Shown: piece after piece, positions 35,501 to 50,500 of the stretch | How the letters are laid out: every line of letters begins with the position of its first letter | Position numbering within the stretch: the stretch's first letter is position 1 | Source of the DNA: Ctena decussata | Taxonomy: Eukaryota > Mollusca > Bivalvia > Lucinida > Lucinidae | Assembly (NCBI GenBank): GCA_963989385.1 | Contig: OZ022508.1 | Span: 33,316,166 to 33,380,165 of the forward strand | Length of the DNA stretch: 64,000 bases | Direction: 5' to 3' | Translations under genes and position numbers: made by a program | Notes under the pieces: generated by a model | The model's input: the letters and a program-made list of their open reading frames with translations, nothing else | Databases searched by the model: none | Told to the model about the DNA's origin: nothing

Positions 35501-38500
35501 ACTCGTACAAAGTTTCAAATCAAGCTCTTATACAGTGTTAATGTTACTGGGAGCAGACACGAAATTACTACAAGAACTATACAAAGGGGCATAATTCTGT
35601 CAAAACAGAGCGTAGGGTTGTTTTTTTTCTCTGCGCATTGTCTGCTAAAGCTTAATTTATATTTGTACTAACTATCATGAAGAAATCTTAAACGCTTCAA
35701 AAAAAAGGGAGTGGATGTGATGCTAATAAAAAATTACTATATACCAAAAATACAAAGGGGCACAATTCCATCAAAACTGAAAGTATGGTAATGGTTCTTT
35801 TTCTCTGCACATCATCTGATGGGGCTTTATATTTGTAAAATGTTTCATGAAGAAATCTAGACCGTTTTAAAGATCTGTGGAGCGGATACAAAATTTTAAT
35901 GTTTGAGCATCAACCTCTGTTAGACCTTAAACTTTGTCAGACGCTGTTAAAATGAGTTCTGCATATTGTCTCCATAAGGCATACATTTTAGTTAAGTTTC
36001 AAAAAAAGGACAGTTGGGCACACAGACAGACAGATGGACAATGCCACAAAATAATGTGACTCATCTCATGACAGGCATTATAGTAATAACTGTTTTATAA
36101 ACAAATTTCAACTTGAAACAACAAGGAAAACCTTAATTACTCTCCGAACTACTGTATCTATCTGTACCACTTCACTTGGAAACACACACAACTGCTAAAC
36201 TTGGTTTAAAAATTTTCAAATTGCCCGGCCCTTTTCAATCACTGTAAATTGCACAACAGTAGTAGGGAGACACATTTTAAACCAGGTCCTTGAACAAGTA
36301 CTATTTGTACTACTGTGATTTGGTTGCTTGGTTTTTCGGGTTTTAATTCCTCTTCTAGACAATATTTCTGTCTATATTGAGCCATATCCCAAAGATGTAC
36401 TACTGTGACTTTGGGTAGGGTATCAAGTGTTTATCTGACTTTATGTCTCCAATTTCTTTTTCTTGGGACAGGTTTCATTGTTCACTACTAATTTCTTTAC
36501 TTATGTGGAATGAGTAGTCACATATCTGAATATAGAAAGATATATATATAAAAAACTTGTATAGTCCGTAGCCCCTTTGTCAGCCTTTAATGTCTAGAAA
36601 CAATTCCACAATAAAGCATTATAAAACACCCCAGAAGTTGTATCAAATTAGTCTGACACTATGAAACTTCATTTTAATATGCAACTTGACACTGTACTAT
36701 TGCATTATGTGTATGTTGTACATAAATATATAATCTAGCACCTACTGTTATTAGTTCATCCACATTTTACTTTGTTGGAATAAAGCAGATATTTCATCAT
36801 TTAAGTGTCACAAAAGCTTTATCTGCTTGCCCTGCATGTTTCTGAAAACAATTACTAAAACCACAGCTCTAGTTTGCATATGACATCATCATAAGGTATG
36901 AATTTTGAGGGGGGCTACGGACGATACAGGGCTACGGACAAAATGTTATTGGATGTAGAATTTTTTTGCCAGCCACCAGCCGCTAATCTCTTTTTGTGTT
37001 GCTGTATTATCATTGTCTGTAACTATAAAATAGCTTATCATGTAGATAGACAATGATTTGACTTTTATAGCACATGCTGAAATATGGGGCTACGGACTAT
37101 ACAAAATAAACATGATTTTGGCTAGGCCAGTAGAACTAGGCGGAGAGCATTTCATAAAAATGTGTGTGGTTTTCATGTGTGACTACATCTGTTTTGTAAA
37201 CTTGAGATGTTTTCTTAATTTATTTGGCAGTGAAAAGTACACTTTCTAAATGTGAAATAACCATACGTGAAAAACTGGATATGCATAACATGTGTATACA
37301 TTTACATTTTTCGACATATCTTCAGCAGTTTTTATATGATTTTCATTTGGTAAAAAGTAATGTTAATTAGAATAGGATCTTCTTTAGAAGAACATAAATT
37401 TTTCAATATATGATCCAGTCCCTGTTTGTGTCATACATTTAAAAAATGCCTTCTTTTTCTTGCAACAGCATAACATGCAAAAAATGGTCATTTTTGGGCC
37501 TTTCAGACCTAATATTTGGTTAACTACTCAATGCAGATATATAAAACCATATATCACAAGAAAGCTCATTTGAAGTACTATTCATTTACACAACTTTTAA
37601 GGAGATGAGATGTATGTGACACTCAGAAGCATCACATAACATGGGGAAACTTAAATTGTCCACATTATCTTGGCTAAGCCGTAATATTCTGTATTGGAAA
37701 AAGTTTGGCCTTCCTGTTTGAAGGGCTTTGTCATCCAGGGAAGCAAACAGGAATTCACAAAAGTTGTCTGCCTTGTGAGTTTCTTGCTGTTTCTGTTGAA
37801 ACATAGGTTATTGCCCCTTATTGGAGCTGCTATACCATCATAATGTAATGAGAAATGACATGTTGCAGTTAATAGTTAAAGTATTCTCTGAAATTTTACA
37901 TCTAAAACACCTCTTAACTGGCGCTCTGGGCCTAGTTGCAAAACTTACAACATTGTTAGAATTTCAAATGTTAATATTTCAAATACGCCAATATTTTTTG
38001 TTGAAAAATTGAGAGAAGCTTTTGCATTGCAAAAGCTTCTCAGCTATTTTCAACAATTAAATATAAGTGTATTTGGCTATAAAGTCATAAAACACTTGAG
38101 TTGACCTGTTAAAGTGCTTATTAGGCTAATGGTGCTTTGAATAAATGGGCCCTGATGTATATTTACACAGCTCATATAATTTTTTCTAGGACCCCAAACA
38201 GCTTACTCTGTTTGATTTGACCAAGAAGAAGAGCATGAAGACACCAGAGAAGAAGACTCCATTGAAGGAACAAAAAACTCCCGAGCTTAAAAAGAAAATT
38301 TCAAGTCCTCCCAAAACTCCAGCAATAGTTTTTAAGTAAGCACATTTGCTGTCATACTTAGGACAGAGAAATATCATCAATATGATCACACATAACACCT
38401 GGCGATGGTGTAATCTTGCATTTCCATCAAGGACAACTTCTGTGCCTAAAAAGTCCATAAAACTTGTTAGTTCCATATACAAAATCTTAAACTTGTGGTC

Positions 38501-41500
38501 ATTTGCAAAGTTAAGATCCTGCGTTTGTCTGAAGTTGTATTTCTTTTCTATTGAAAAAAGCAGCGGAGTAGCATTATGGTAAGTCCAGATTATAAATCTA
38601 ATTACTGGGCAAAGCAGAGGTCACACCCAGCATCATCTCTGCTGCAGTAACAGCTATATTTGAACAGAATTATCAAAAACTGCTGTTTGCCTTATAGTCT
38701 TTGTCCTAGTTCGACTGGGATTATAACACCAAATATCTAGAGCCATCTAGACAGATCTAGATTGTTTGAATTGTCTCAGCTTTTAACAGAATTACACAGG
38801 CCCATTTAGATAGGGCAGAGCTTTAGATAAGAGGAAGTATTTAGTGATAATTAGGGATAATTTTTGTAAATTCTGCATCCAAAAAATATGTTGTGACCCC
38901 TCATCTGAACCGTCTCGTTGAGACGGTTCAGATGAGGGGTCACAACATATAGTTTCAGTGAGAAATAAAGAAAATTATCCCTCAATTATCATCAAATACC
39001 CCTCTTACCTAGAGCTCTGATAGGGGTGTCATTCTAGATGGGGAAGATTGTCATATAATTTCTGTTGACTCTGTGTAAAAAAAACGTGATAGGTCATTAG
39101 AACTGCCTTGCTGAGGTGGTTCTTTTTAGAGATTACAAACATTTTTCGTTAGAAATCAGAAATTTTTTCGCAGAATTATTAACAAAATCCCTTTTTAGTT
39201 TGCCTGAAGGAAGGTCAGGAAGAGCTATTGCACGACCGTCGGTGTTGGCGGCGGCAGCGTTAGCAAAATGTTTAAGTTTTACGTTATAGTTTTTAGCTCA
39301 CCTGAGCCAGAGGCTCCGGGGGAGCTAATAGTATGGTCAGGCTCCGTCGTCCGTCCGTCCGTCCGTCAACATTTTCAAACGACTTCTCCTCTGAAACCAC
39401 TGGGCCAATTGTATCCAAATTTCATATGTAGCCTCCTGGGACCTTAGGAACGAAAAGTTGTTCAAACGGTCCTGGTCACATGACCAACATGGCCGCCATG
39501 CCCATATATGGTAAAAACCTAAAAAAATCTTCTTCTCCAGAACCAGTAGGCCGATGGCCTTGAAACTTGGTATGTAGCATCAGGTACTTGAGTAGTACCA
39601 AGATTGTTCAAATTATGACCTTAGGTTGACCTTGACCTTTTTTACGGTAAGGTCAAATTTTCTTCCTTGTGCTTTTCTATGGCAAAATGCTAGAACATAA
39701 GATATCTTGGAAACTGTTGAAAATTTTGGGCTAAAAATTGGTATCTACAGTCATCTTAATTAGTACATGAAGATTTATGAGTACAAGAGATCAAGGTCAT
39801 TCTTTGACCTTTGACCCAGAACTCTCATATTTTGACAATTCCAAACAATCTCCTCAAAAGCCCCTGGGCCAATTGAAACCAAATTTCATATAGAGCCTCC
39901 AGGAGTTGAGGGAACAAAAACTTATTCATACGGTCCAGGTCACATGACCAATATGGCTGCCACGCCCATATATGGTAAAAACCTTTGAAAATCTTCTTCT
40001 CCAGAACCAATTGACCGATGGCCTTGAAACTTGGTATGTAGCTTTGGGTACTCAAGTACTATCAAGGTTGTTCAAATTATGACCTTTGGTTGACCTTGAT
40101 TTTTTTTTACGGCAAGGTCAAAGTGGGAAAATGCTAGAACATAAGATTTCATGGAAAGTTCTGAAGATTTATGCCTAAAAATTGGTATATACAGTTATCT
40201 TAATGAGTACATGAAGATTTGTGAGTACAAGAGGTCAAGGTCATTCTTTGACCTTTGATCCAGAACTCGCATATTTTGACAATATCAAACAATCTCCTCA
40301 AAAACAACTGGGCCAATTGTAACCAAATTTCATATAGAGCCTCCAGGGGTTTGAGGGAATAAAAATTAGTTCAACGGTCCAGATCACATGACCAACATGG
40401 CCGCCTGGCCCATATATGGTAAAAACCTTTAAAAATCTTCTTCTCCAGAACCAATTGACCGATGGCCTTGAAGCTTGGTATGTAGCATTGGGTACTCCAG
40501 TACTATCAAGATTGTTCAAAATTATGACCTTGGGTTGACCTTGACTATTTTTCGGCAAGGTCAAATGTGGGAAAATGCTAGAACATAAGATTTCATGGAA
40601 AGTTTTGAAGATTTATGCCTGAAATTTGATATCTACAATCATCTTAATGAGTACAAGAGATAAAGATCATTCTTTGACTTTTGACCCAGAACTCTGTCAT
40701 TTTGACAATATCAAACCATCTCCTCAAAAGCCCCTGGGCCAGTTTTGAAACCAAACTTCATATAGAGCCTCCAGGGGGTTGAGGGAAAGAAAAAAATTTC
40801 AAATGTCCGGGTCACATGACCAACATGTCCTCCATGCCCATATATGGTTAAAACCTTTAAAAATCTTTTTCACCAGAACCAGTTGACCGATGGCCTTAGA
40901 GTAACTTACCCTAGAGTACTGAGGCTGAATGGACTCGGGTGAGCTACAGGACCAATGGTCCTCTTGTTTATATGATGGGCAAGGCGCTGTCAGGGGAGCT
41001 ATCCTGTCCCTGTGACAGGTCTTGTTATATCTGAGATTCGATTTAACTATCCTGAAAGGAATATGCTTGCCTATCAAGGATATGCAGTGAATTACAGATT
41101 GGTTTCTTAACTGCAGTATATGACAAAATAAATAATAAAATATCAATTTTGTATTATTTCAGAATACGACAGGCAATTAAAAAAGATGACAAGTCACTAA
41201 TTGGTACCTACACTACCCAGGCAGCTAAAATTTTAAACTCAGAACAGAGAGCCAGGCTTCCTTCAGATGTCAAAGAAAAGGTCATGAAAAAATACGAACT
41301 CATACAAGAGAGACAAAAATTGTAAGTTGGCACACAAAATGAACTTTTCCTGGAGAAAGAATATTTTACCAAGAAGAATTTGTTTCCGTTTCATCAGAGG
41401 CTTTATTTAAATTTGTGTCTCATTTCATCAAGAGGCTTCCCTTAAGGACAAAAAACAAATCTCCCTAGAGGAGCAAACTCTTCCTAGAAGACTATCCCCT

Positions 41501-44500
41501 ATTTTGGAAGGGCAATGTCTTTCATGGAAGCAAAAAGGAAGGCACAGTTGTTTATCTATGAAAATGGCACAAAAACATGGAAGATCCTTTCACTTTAATC
41601 AAGGATGCAAGGATAGATGATTGGGAATTTAAGGCCTGTAGAGTGCCTTCAAAATGTTCGGAGGTGCTGTGTTAGAGCATTCATAATTTGATGGCTGTTG
41701 ACATCATATAAAAAGTTAGTTGTAATATTTGAGGCATGTCATGAAAAAAAGGCTGTTAAAGCTTCAGTTTGCAAAACTCTGCAGACAGTTTAGGCACAGT
41801 ATTAGATACAAACTGACCCAAGTCTCTCGTTTTCAGATGTCATAAGGTATCTTTTCAGGAAGCAAAGCGCATTTGTTCCAACTAATTACTAACGTAGTAA
41901 GATACTTATTGAAAGTTCTGTATTCAGAAAATGAATTTCTGATATGTTATTTGTGGATTTCAGGGCAAAAATGAGTGAATCTGAAAGGAAGGAATATTTA
42001 GCAAAACAAGCAGCTGAAAGGAGAGAAAAAATGAAACAACAAATGAAAGTTAGGCAGAAAGAACTTAGAAAGGTAAGAAAAACATCTTAACATATTCGAC
42101 CTAATAAATGCACTGTGGGCATAACTTTTTCAAAATGGCAGCAGAAAAATGAAGCAAACTTTACTCCTAATAAGAGCACATTTCGAAGAATGACTAGGTA
42201 TAAAAGTGAGCAGAATTTAATGGTTGAGGCATCAGATAAGTCACAGAAGGATGAAGAAGCTCAGCAGATGAAACTTAAAATGATTCTGTAGCCTATTCAG
42301 CTTTTGTAAACAAGCAAACAAGCCATAAAGCAGAAAACATGTGCACTTGCAATCATATATCTCAGAAATGTCCATAGTTTGCACTTATTAAAGCATGTGT
42401 GGTAATTAGATGGGATACAGTATTTATAAAATTAAATTATTTGCACTCAGCAACCTGTCCTGATATTGATTATTGTCAGATTGAATAAGTTCATTAATGG
42501 TGTTGTCAGTCTGATTTAGATTTTTATTACTACTAGCTAAGCCGCAACTCGAGTGTTCAGAAATTGTTTGGATTATCTCATACTGCTTGTATAATATCTT
42601 GCTCATGATAGGGTGCTTTCTACTGCCACTGAATACTTGCTGTGTCCAATGACAAAAATCTTGTCAATGCAGGAGCTTGAATTTCCACTGATTTACATGA
42701 AACTTTAAAGAAAACATGACCATTTACGGAGGCTGCATGCTTAATTATAGAGTTCTTCTCCCTTATCATATTTCATAATGGTAATAATTGGATGTCTTCT
42801 GGTAGGGTTGTGGCTCAGGTTGATTCGATTTCTTCACCGTCATAATGGGACACTATCTGCCAGAGTTAAAGTCCTTTAAAGCCAGTGGCTCCATTAATGA
42901 TGAATTTCTTTTTCTGTAGAGATATGAAGATACAACACTGAAGTTGAATGATATGCCAGCTCCTAAACTTGTGGTGACTCCAGAAGGTATACCAAATGAG
43001 TGTTTTGGTGATGTTGCCATGGTAACAGAGTTCATTGCCAACTACTCGGGACTTCTGATGCCTGATGATGAATACCCAATTTATACAGGTAGTAAACAAG
43101 GGATTTTTGAGATAGAATTTGGTATACACATATTTCTACAGTATCTTAACTTAATCTCAGGTATGTCTTATAGAACTTTGCCTAGCTCATAGAGTAACAT
43201 TAACAAGCACGGGACATAGGAAGACAATTTTTCTGGCTTCTTGTTTGTTTCCATGGACAAGTAGCTCTTCAGAAATGGGAATTAACTCTTGAAGGATAAC
43301 ATTTGCTCCTACATGTATAGGAGCAGATTCTTTCCTTTGAGATTTGATTCATGAAGGGAGACAGCGTTGAAAAAACGACAAGAGTTCAGATGTCCAGATA
43401 AGAGGGGGTATTAAGGATAATTCAAAGACAATTTTTCATATGTCTCAAAGAAAATATATGTTGTGACCCCTCATTAGAACCGTCTCGGCGAGACGGTTCT
43501 AATGAGGCATCACAGCATGTTTTTACGGAGATTTTATCCCTAAATTATCCCTGTTACCCCTTCTTATCTAGAGCACTGAGAGCTGCTTCTCCTGAAGGTA
43601 TATCCATACACCCTAATAAGGAGTCACAACATACATTTTAACTGAGAATTAGTAAATTATCTTGGAATTCCCATGAAACTCTATTTATAGGTGGGTTGAG
43701 CGCTGGCCTACTGATCTAGTGGACCCGGGTTTGATCCCCTCTTGAGGCGAGAATCTTTCCTATCGTAAAAGGGTTTCATTGCACACAGCTTTCTATTATC
43801 ACCTTCTCATCATCCTGATATGATTGAAATACTGTTGAAGAGGACGTAAATTCGCAAGTCATCCATCCATCCATATCTATAGGTTCTCTTCTGTTTCAGA
43901 CGCCCTAATGAAAGCACTAGCATCTGGCAAAGATGGTTTTGTGTATTTGTCCAGAGTTCTGACAGTCCTTCTGCAGACACTTCTGCAGGATCAGATAGCA
44001 GAGGTAGGATCTTTCATAAGTAATGGTGAACTGGGTATGGGTACACCACTATGTTTTTCCACCTTGCTTTCAAAGGGACACGACTTTTGTGACTTGCTGT
44101 TTGTTTGTCTGGGCAAGTAACCCTTCTAGAATGGAGGCTGCTCTTAAGGAAAGAATATGCTGCCAAAGTAGCAGAATCTTTTAGAGTTGACCTTTATCGG
44201 GAAGGGAGGCAATAGTTGATATTTTAGAGGTGCTTTTTCTGAAAGTGTATCCTGTATCTATTCACCTCAAATATATCACGGGACTAAAGTAAATAGTAGC
44301 AGTTGATGTACTGTTACATGAGTGACAAGGTCAAATAGAATGATTTCTGTATCCTTCTGCTCATGTGAGCTGGACTGTTATGCAAATTTTCACTGAATAG
44401 GCATTCAGATATGGCTTGGACTAAATTTTATCAGTCATGATTGAACCCTTGCAGCTAGAGATTATGCCCTTGATCTGTTTGGCAACAGGTCTTGTGACCA

Positions 44501-47500
44501 TAGCTCCTTCAGTTTTCCACCAATTTTCATAGAACTTTCAAGATATTGTTCTGAAACAAATTTTCTTTACCAATGAATTTATTGCTGACTAACGTGATTG
44601 CAAAATTCTAATTTACATTGGCAGAGCCCAAGTTAATAGTTAGCATGTTTTAATCAGTAAAAATTTACCAGTAAGGAAAATTATTATGATTCTTAAATTA
44701 TACAGAATAAATATGCAAGATTTTGAATGTTTTCGGATGGACTGTTTTGAGGTGGATTTTGACAGAAGTAAATGTTTACATTCCACATAATCAAGGCACT
44801 AAATTTGCATTCTGGGATATCAGAAACACGCTCCATCACAAATTTTCTCACAATATCACTTTCTATATAGTCAGTGCGAAAATTTTTTGCTTAATGTTGG
44901 AATTGTATTTGTAGGACTACCAGGACTTGAAGGTACCTCTGACAGATATCCCTGTCATTCCTTGCACAACATCAGAACTCGTGCGGCTTTGCTTGAGGAA
45001 ACAAGATCTGGATGATGCCCAGAGCGACGTCAGTGACATGTCTAAAGATGAGGATGATGAAGTTGTAAGTACACAAATGCATCTGATAAATCAGCCCCTT
45101 TACGCCCAGGGCCCAGTTGTTCAAAACTGATGACACCGTAAGTTAACGAGACGTTAAAATTTCAGAAGTTAATGTCGCAAATACGCCAATACTTTTGGTT
45201 GGAAAAATGTGAGAAGCTTTTGCATTGCAAAATTGCAAAAGCTTCTCACATACTTTCAACAAAAAATATTGGTGTATTTGGCTTAAAAGAGGTAAAATAC
45301 TTAACGAGTTGACCTCTCAACAAGCTCGTTAGGCTTACGATGCTTTGAACAACTGGCCTGTTTGTTTAATGTATCTAGGTTACAAAAAGATTGTGTATTA
45401 AAAGCAGAAATCAGGTTTCATTGTTAATAAAAGACGTATACAGGTTATGATAAAGATGATTTATAGAGCTCCCATTATGATAGGGTATTGAGTATAGTGC
45501 AGAGATTTTTGTCAGTTCTCAGTGGAGACATAAGTTGTGATTTCCATTAGAAACCTCTGAATGAGACTGTTCTAATGAAGAGTTACAGCATGTATCATGC
45601 AAAAACAAAATTATTCGTAAATTATTCCTTGTACCCATCCTTATCTGGAGCTCTGTGGCTTATGATTTTTACAGCCAGATGAGTTAATTCAGATGTTGGA
45701 AACTCAAGAATTGTACCAGCTAGATCCTGTACAGAAACTTCAGGTGTTGAAGGGCTTGTGTCTGCGGATAATGGCAACATACTCGGTACAAGACTTCATG
45801 GAAGAGAAACAACAAGAATCCTCAAGATTATGGTAATCAAATTATCTTAATTTCTAGATGTTTATGATATTGATACAACTGTGAGATAGAGGGTTTTTTT
45901 TTACCTCTCTAGAATGAGCCCAGATATCAAAATCAGTTTTGTGAAATTCTGCTATAAGATTAGTTTTTCGTTTCAAAACACCCTAATATGCTTAAATATT
46001 GGGACATCTAAAAGCCATTAATTTTCCATTTGGGACAAATGGAAAATTGATTGTTTTAGGTGTCCCAATACTTAAGCATGTTAGGGCAATCTCAAATATC
46101 TTATCTTGTCTTTATATATTTACAATTTCTTTGTCAAAATGTGCCATTTCATTACATTACAGTTACTCAGTATGAAGAACTTAGAGGTTTATCCTATTCT
46201 CTTAAGGTGGTGATAATCACTGATTTGGGGCAAAGACAAAAATCTGCATAAAACACTAAAAATACCACTGATCTTTCCAAAACTTAGCATATGCCTTCTT
46301 TATGTTGTTTCTGACAATTCAGACTCCCAAAATGCAGCATTTGTTAATGTTAAAAAGTGTTTTTATAAGGAAAGATCAAAGGGTAATTTTGTGCGCAATA
46401 ATCTCAAAAAATAATATTGTTATTGAAAATATACTTAGTGCTGAGAGTTCCTTGTTGCATAATGGAGAGCGAGCTAGCAATTATTTTTTCAAACTCTTTC
46501 ACACATTATCAGGCAGAGCAGCTGAAAAAAGATGTGGTCTGTGTTCAAATTTTCTTGTCAAAACACACAGGTGAAACAGGTGAGACTATTTTAACAAGGT
46601 TGAACAATTTCATCTACACACCAGTGATCATGTAAGTAATGTATTATTTATACTGTAGGTGTTACATAGGTATGCTTGCCTACCCTATATTTAATAAATG
46701 CATCCAGTGTACATTACCTTGTACATGGTTGAACATTTGAGAAAAAGCTACTGTTTTCATCTGGTCTACATTACAATTTGAGAAAGAGTTGGAATAAATA
46801 ATTGCTAGGTCGCTCTTCATTATGCAATAACGCACCTTCAGTACTACGTAAATTTTCAATAACGATGTTAATTTTTTTGATTATTGCGCAGAAAACTACC
46901 CTTTGATCTTTCCTTATAAAAACACATTTTTAAGCAGCATGTACGTCTATTTTGTATTCTAAACTGTAAAGAACAACAAAAATAAGAAATCTGCTAACTT
47001 TCAGGGAGATACCTTACTTTTTTATGGTTTTATGCAGATTTTTACATTTACCATAAATCACCACCTTAAGGGGAATGGGCTCACTTTTTAGGGAACAGAG
47101 CTCCAGATAAGAACTGGTAACAGGGGTAATTCAGAGAGAAATTTTTCTTATTTCTCTACAGAAATATACATTGTTACCCCTCATTAGAACTGTCTCGGCG
47201 AGATTATTCCAATGAGAGGTCACAATTTATGCTTTTATGGAGAAATAAGGAAAATTATCCCTAAATTATCTTCAATACCCCCTCTTATCTGGAGCTCTGG
47301 AACATGGAGGTTTATCCAATTTCCTTGAGGTGAATGGGTATACTTTTAGAGAAAGCAACAGTGCCGTTTCATTTTGCGTCCTTTCTCAGTGAGAGTCAGC
47401 TCTTTTAAAGAAATAGCTGGCTCCCTTAGGACCTAAATCTAAAGAGTAGACCCCATTTTGGAAGGGCTTTATCATCAAAGGAAGCAAACAGAAAGTTACA

Positions 47501-50500
47501 AAAGTTGTCCATCTTTGTAAAAATGGCAGAAAACATGGAACTGTATCCATTCCCTTAAGAACATGCTCACCCCTGGTTAAGTATATTTTCAGGGCTGTTA
47601 TGAAATGAAAAACAGCAGTTATGAAACAAAAAAGTGTCATAGTTTCCAAACGACCTGGTCATTGTGGCTAAACAAGTTTGTTTAGCCTCGATGACCAGGT
47701 CTTTTAGGAACTATGACTCTTTTTGTTTAGCCACAATGACCAGGTCGTTTGGGAACTATGACTCTTTTTCATTTTGTAACTGCTCCTTTGCTCCTTTTCG
47801 TTTGATATCAGCCCTTGAATATACCTAGTCAACCAGGGATGATGTTTAAGGTATCTTTTCTCATAACAACGTGCTCTTTTCTTTAGGCGAGATAAAATAG
47901 CCCAGTACAAAGAAGATAAACAAAAGAGAGAAGCTGAAGGAAAGATGAAGAAGGAAACAGACCCTGCAACAAAGGAAACAAAGAAGGAAGGAAAAGAAGG
48001 AAAAGCTAAAGAAAAACCAGACAATAAGACCAACTGTAAGTTTTTATGATGTAGAGGTACATATAGGTGGGTTGGGGCAGATTTTGGAAGTTTCTTACTA
48101 AAATTCTTTGTGGAACATAAATGTAGTAAGATATGGCAACAAGAGTTGTTTTAAGCAGTTTTCAGCAAAATGATATTTGCACTGACTTGCTTCTGTTTTC
48201 AACTGAAGACATAACAAATTCTTGATTAACGATATCTTAAACATGGTGCTCTGAATATGGTTGTGAATTAAAGGCAAAAATTATAGACCCAGATCATATC
48301 TCCACCACTGTTTCATGGATTTGAATCACATGAAAAATTATTTATTTTCAGGGTCAGGGAAAAGTCTGGTTGGTCAGGGGAATTCGGAAAGTACTTGAAA
48401 AGTCTTAGGAATTAAAAAGTGAATGGCTATGACAGTCTTCAGAAAACATAAACATTCTGGTCAAGGTGATAAGATAAACTTTCTAAAGAGATAGACTAAA
48501 CACATCTCCTTCCTCATTAACAGTTACTCTTAAAGGAAGCAAATTCTTTACTTTACAAGTAACCTTTCTTTAAGAGTAACCCTAGTATTCAATGAGATAC
48601 AATTAGCAGTGTAAAATTTACTTTTGGATTCTTAAAAAGGGTATGGAAAACTGGAAAATGTCGGAAAGATTAGGGAAAAGTCAGGGAATTTTGAAGAGGA
48701 GAAGAGGCAACCCTGTATTTGGGGATAATGGTTTGCTCTGACAGTGCATTTGACTTCATACTATTTGCAGGTCACTGTCATTTTGCCATATACCTGATGT
48801 TTTAATTATAGCACTGTTGCTGACCCACTTCTATGGTAAAAAGAATGGTGAAGATGGTCAGTCCTCTGGTAATAATAGTGAAACACCGATAGATGTTGAA
48901 GAGAATGACGCTGATCTGGCCTCAGTGGTGAAGAGACGGCGGGTCACGGCAGCACAGGCCCAGGAAGAAAGAAAACAGAAGGAAAAGGAGGAGAGAATAA
49001 GGTACTGATTTTCAGGTGCTTACAGGGGAGGGAGCTGGTTTGTCTATAACCAAATGGGGCTCCCACCTATTGGGCCCTGCCATATAGACAGGCTGAATCA
49101 TGTTTCTGGTAGCTTTGGCAAGACTTTTGAGTTGTCATTTGTCTCACATTGGGGAAAATGTCACCCAGTATCCTGAGGCTACTTTTCAACATGGAAGATG
49201 GTTGGGATGAATGGTATACCATACTGTCAGCTGACACTGTCACTCTTGTCCGCTGCATATATGTGATGGAAATATCCTGTCTCCATATGGCAGAGCTTTA
49301 GGTAAGAGGGGGTAACAGGGATAATTCAGGGATAATTTTTCTTAATTCTTGACAAAAACATGTTGTGACCCCTTATTAGAACCGTCTTGCTGAGACGGTT
49401 CTATTGAAGGGTCACAAGATATGTCTTTATTGTGAAATATAGAAAATTATGCCCAAAATTATCCCTGTTACTCCCTCTATTCTGGAGCACTGAATTATGG
49501 CCTGTGTTTTGGTGGGATGTTTAAACCCGATTTCACTCACTTATGATTGAAATATTTATACGTGAATAGCTGCATATGATTTGATCGAATGGAAGTCAGA
49601 TATGGCATCATCATGATTGACCTGATCTTTACTCATATGATGCAGTTGCTTGAATGTCTTGCTATTGTTGAGACCTTCAATGATATCATTTAGTTAAAAT
49701 ATCTGAATACCGTATATTGCCGTGGTCGAGTGATTAGGGAGTCTCGTCATATTTGGCATCATCATGATTGACCTGATCTTTACCCATATGATGCAGTTGT
49801 TTGAATGTCTTGCTATTATGGGGTACTTCTTTGAAATCATTAGTTTAAAAATCTCAATACTGTATAAATCTATAGAAATGGCCTCTCTGTATGTCCATCG
49901 TGGACAAATATTGTGGTCACAACCTCTCCTTCTGTTTTCAGTCAGTTTTTAGCACGCCTGAACGAAAGTTCAGGAAGAGCTATTGTTGTCACCACGGCGT
50001 CCGCGTCGGCGTTCGAATTGGATGTTTTGGTTAAAGTTTTTTAAAGACCTATATCTCCTTAACCCATGGATGGATTCTTTTGATACTTGCAATGTAGCTA
50101 GATATTGGTCTAAGGTTTAACAGGGTACCACCCCCACCCCACTCTGTGACCTTGTTGTCAAGGTCATGGACTTAGAAAATTGGTGTTTTTTTTGGACTGG
50201 ATGTTTTGGTTAAAGTTTTATAAAGCCCAATATCTCCTGAACCCATGGATGGATTCCTTTGATACTTGCACTTAAGTTAGATATTGGTTTAAAGTTTTTG
50301 AAGGTACTACCCCCACCCCCCTCTGTGACCTTGATGTCAAGGTCATGGACTTAGAGTATTGTCTTTTTATTGATTGGATATTTTGGTTAAAGTTTTTTAA
50401 AGACACATATCTCCTGAACCCAGAGATGAATTCTTTTTATATTTGCACTGTAGTTAGATCTACAGAGTACTACCTCAACCCCGCTCAGTGATCTTGATGT

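Noticed and set aside
46302..46635. Two overlapping ORFs of 72-90 codons
   Set aside because: Both lie in the arms of the TTAA foldback element and have no protein similarity that I recognise.
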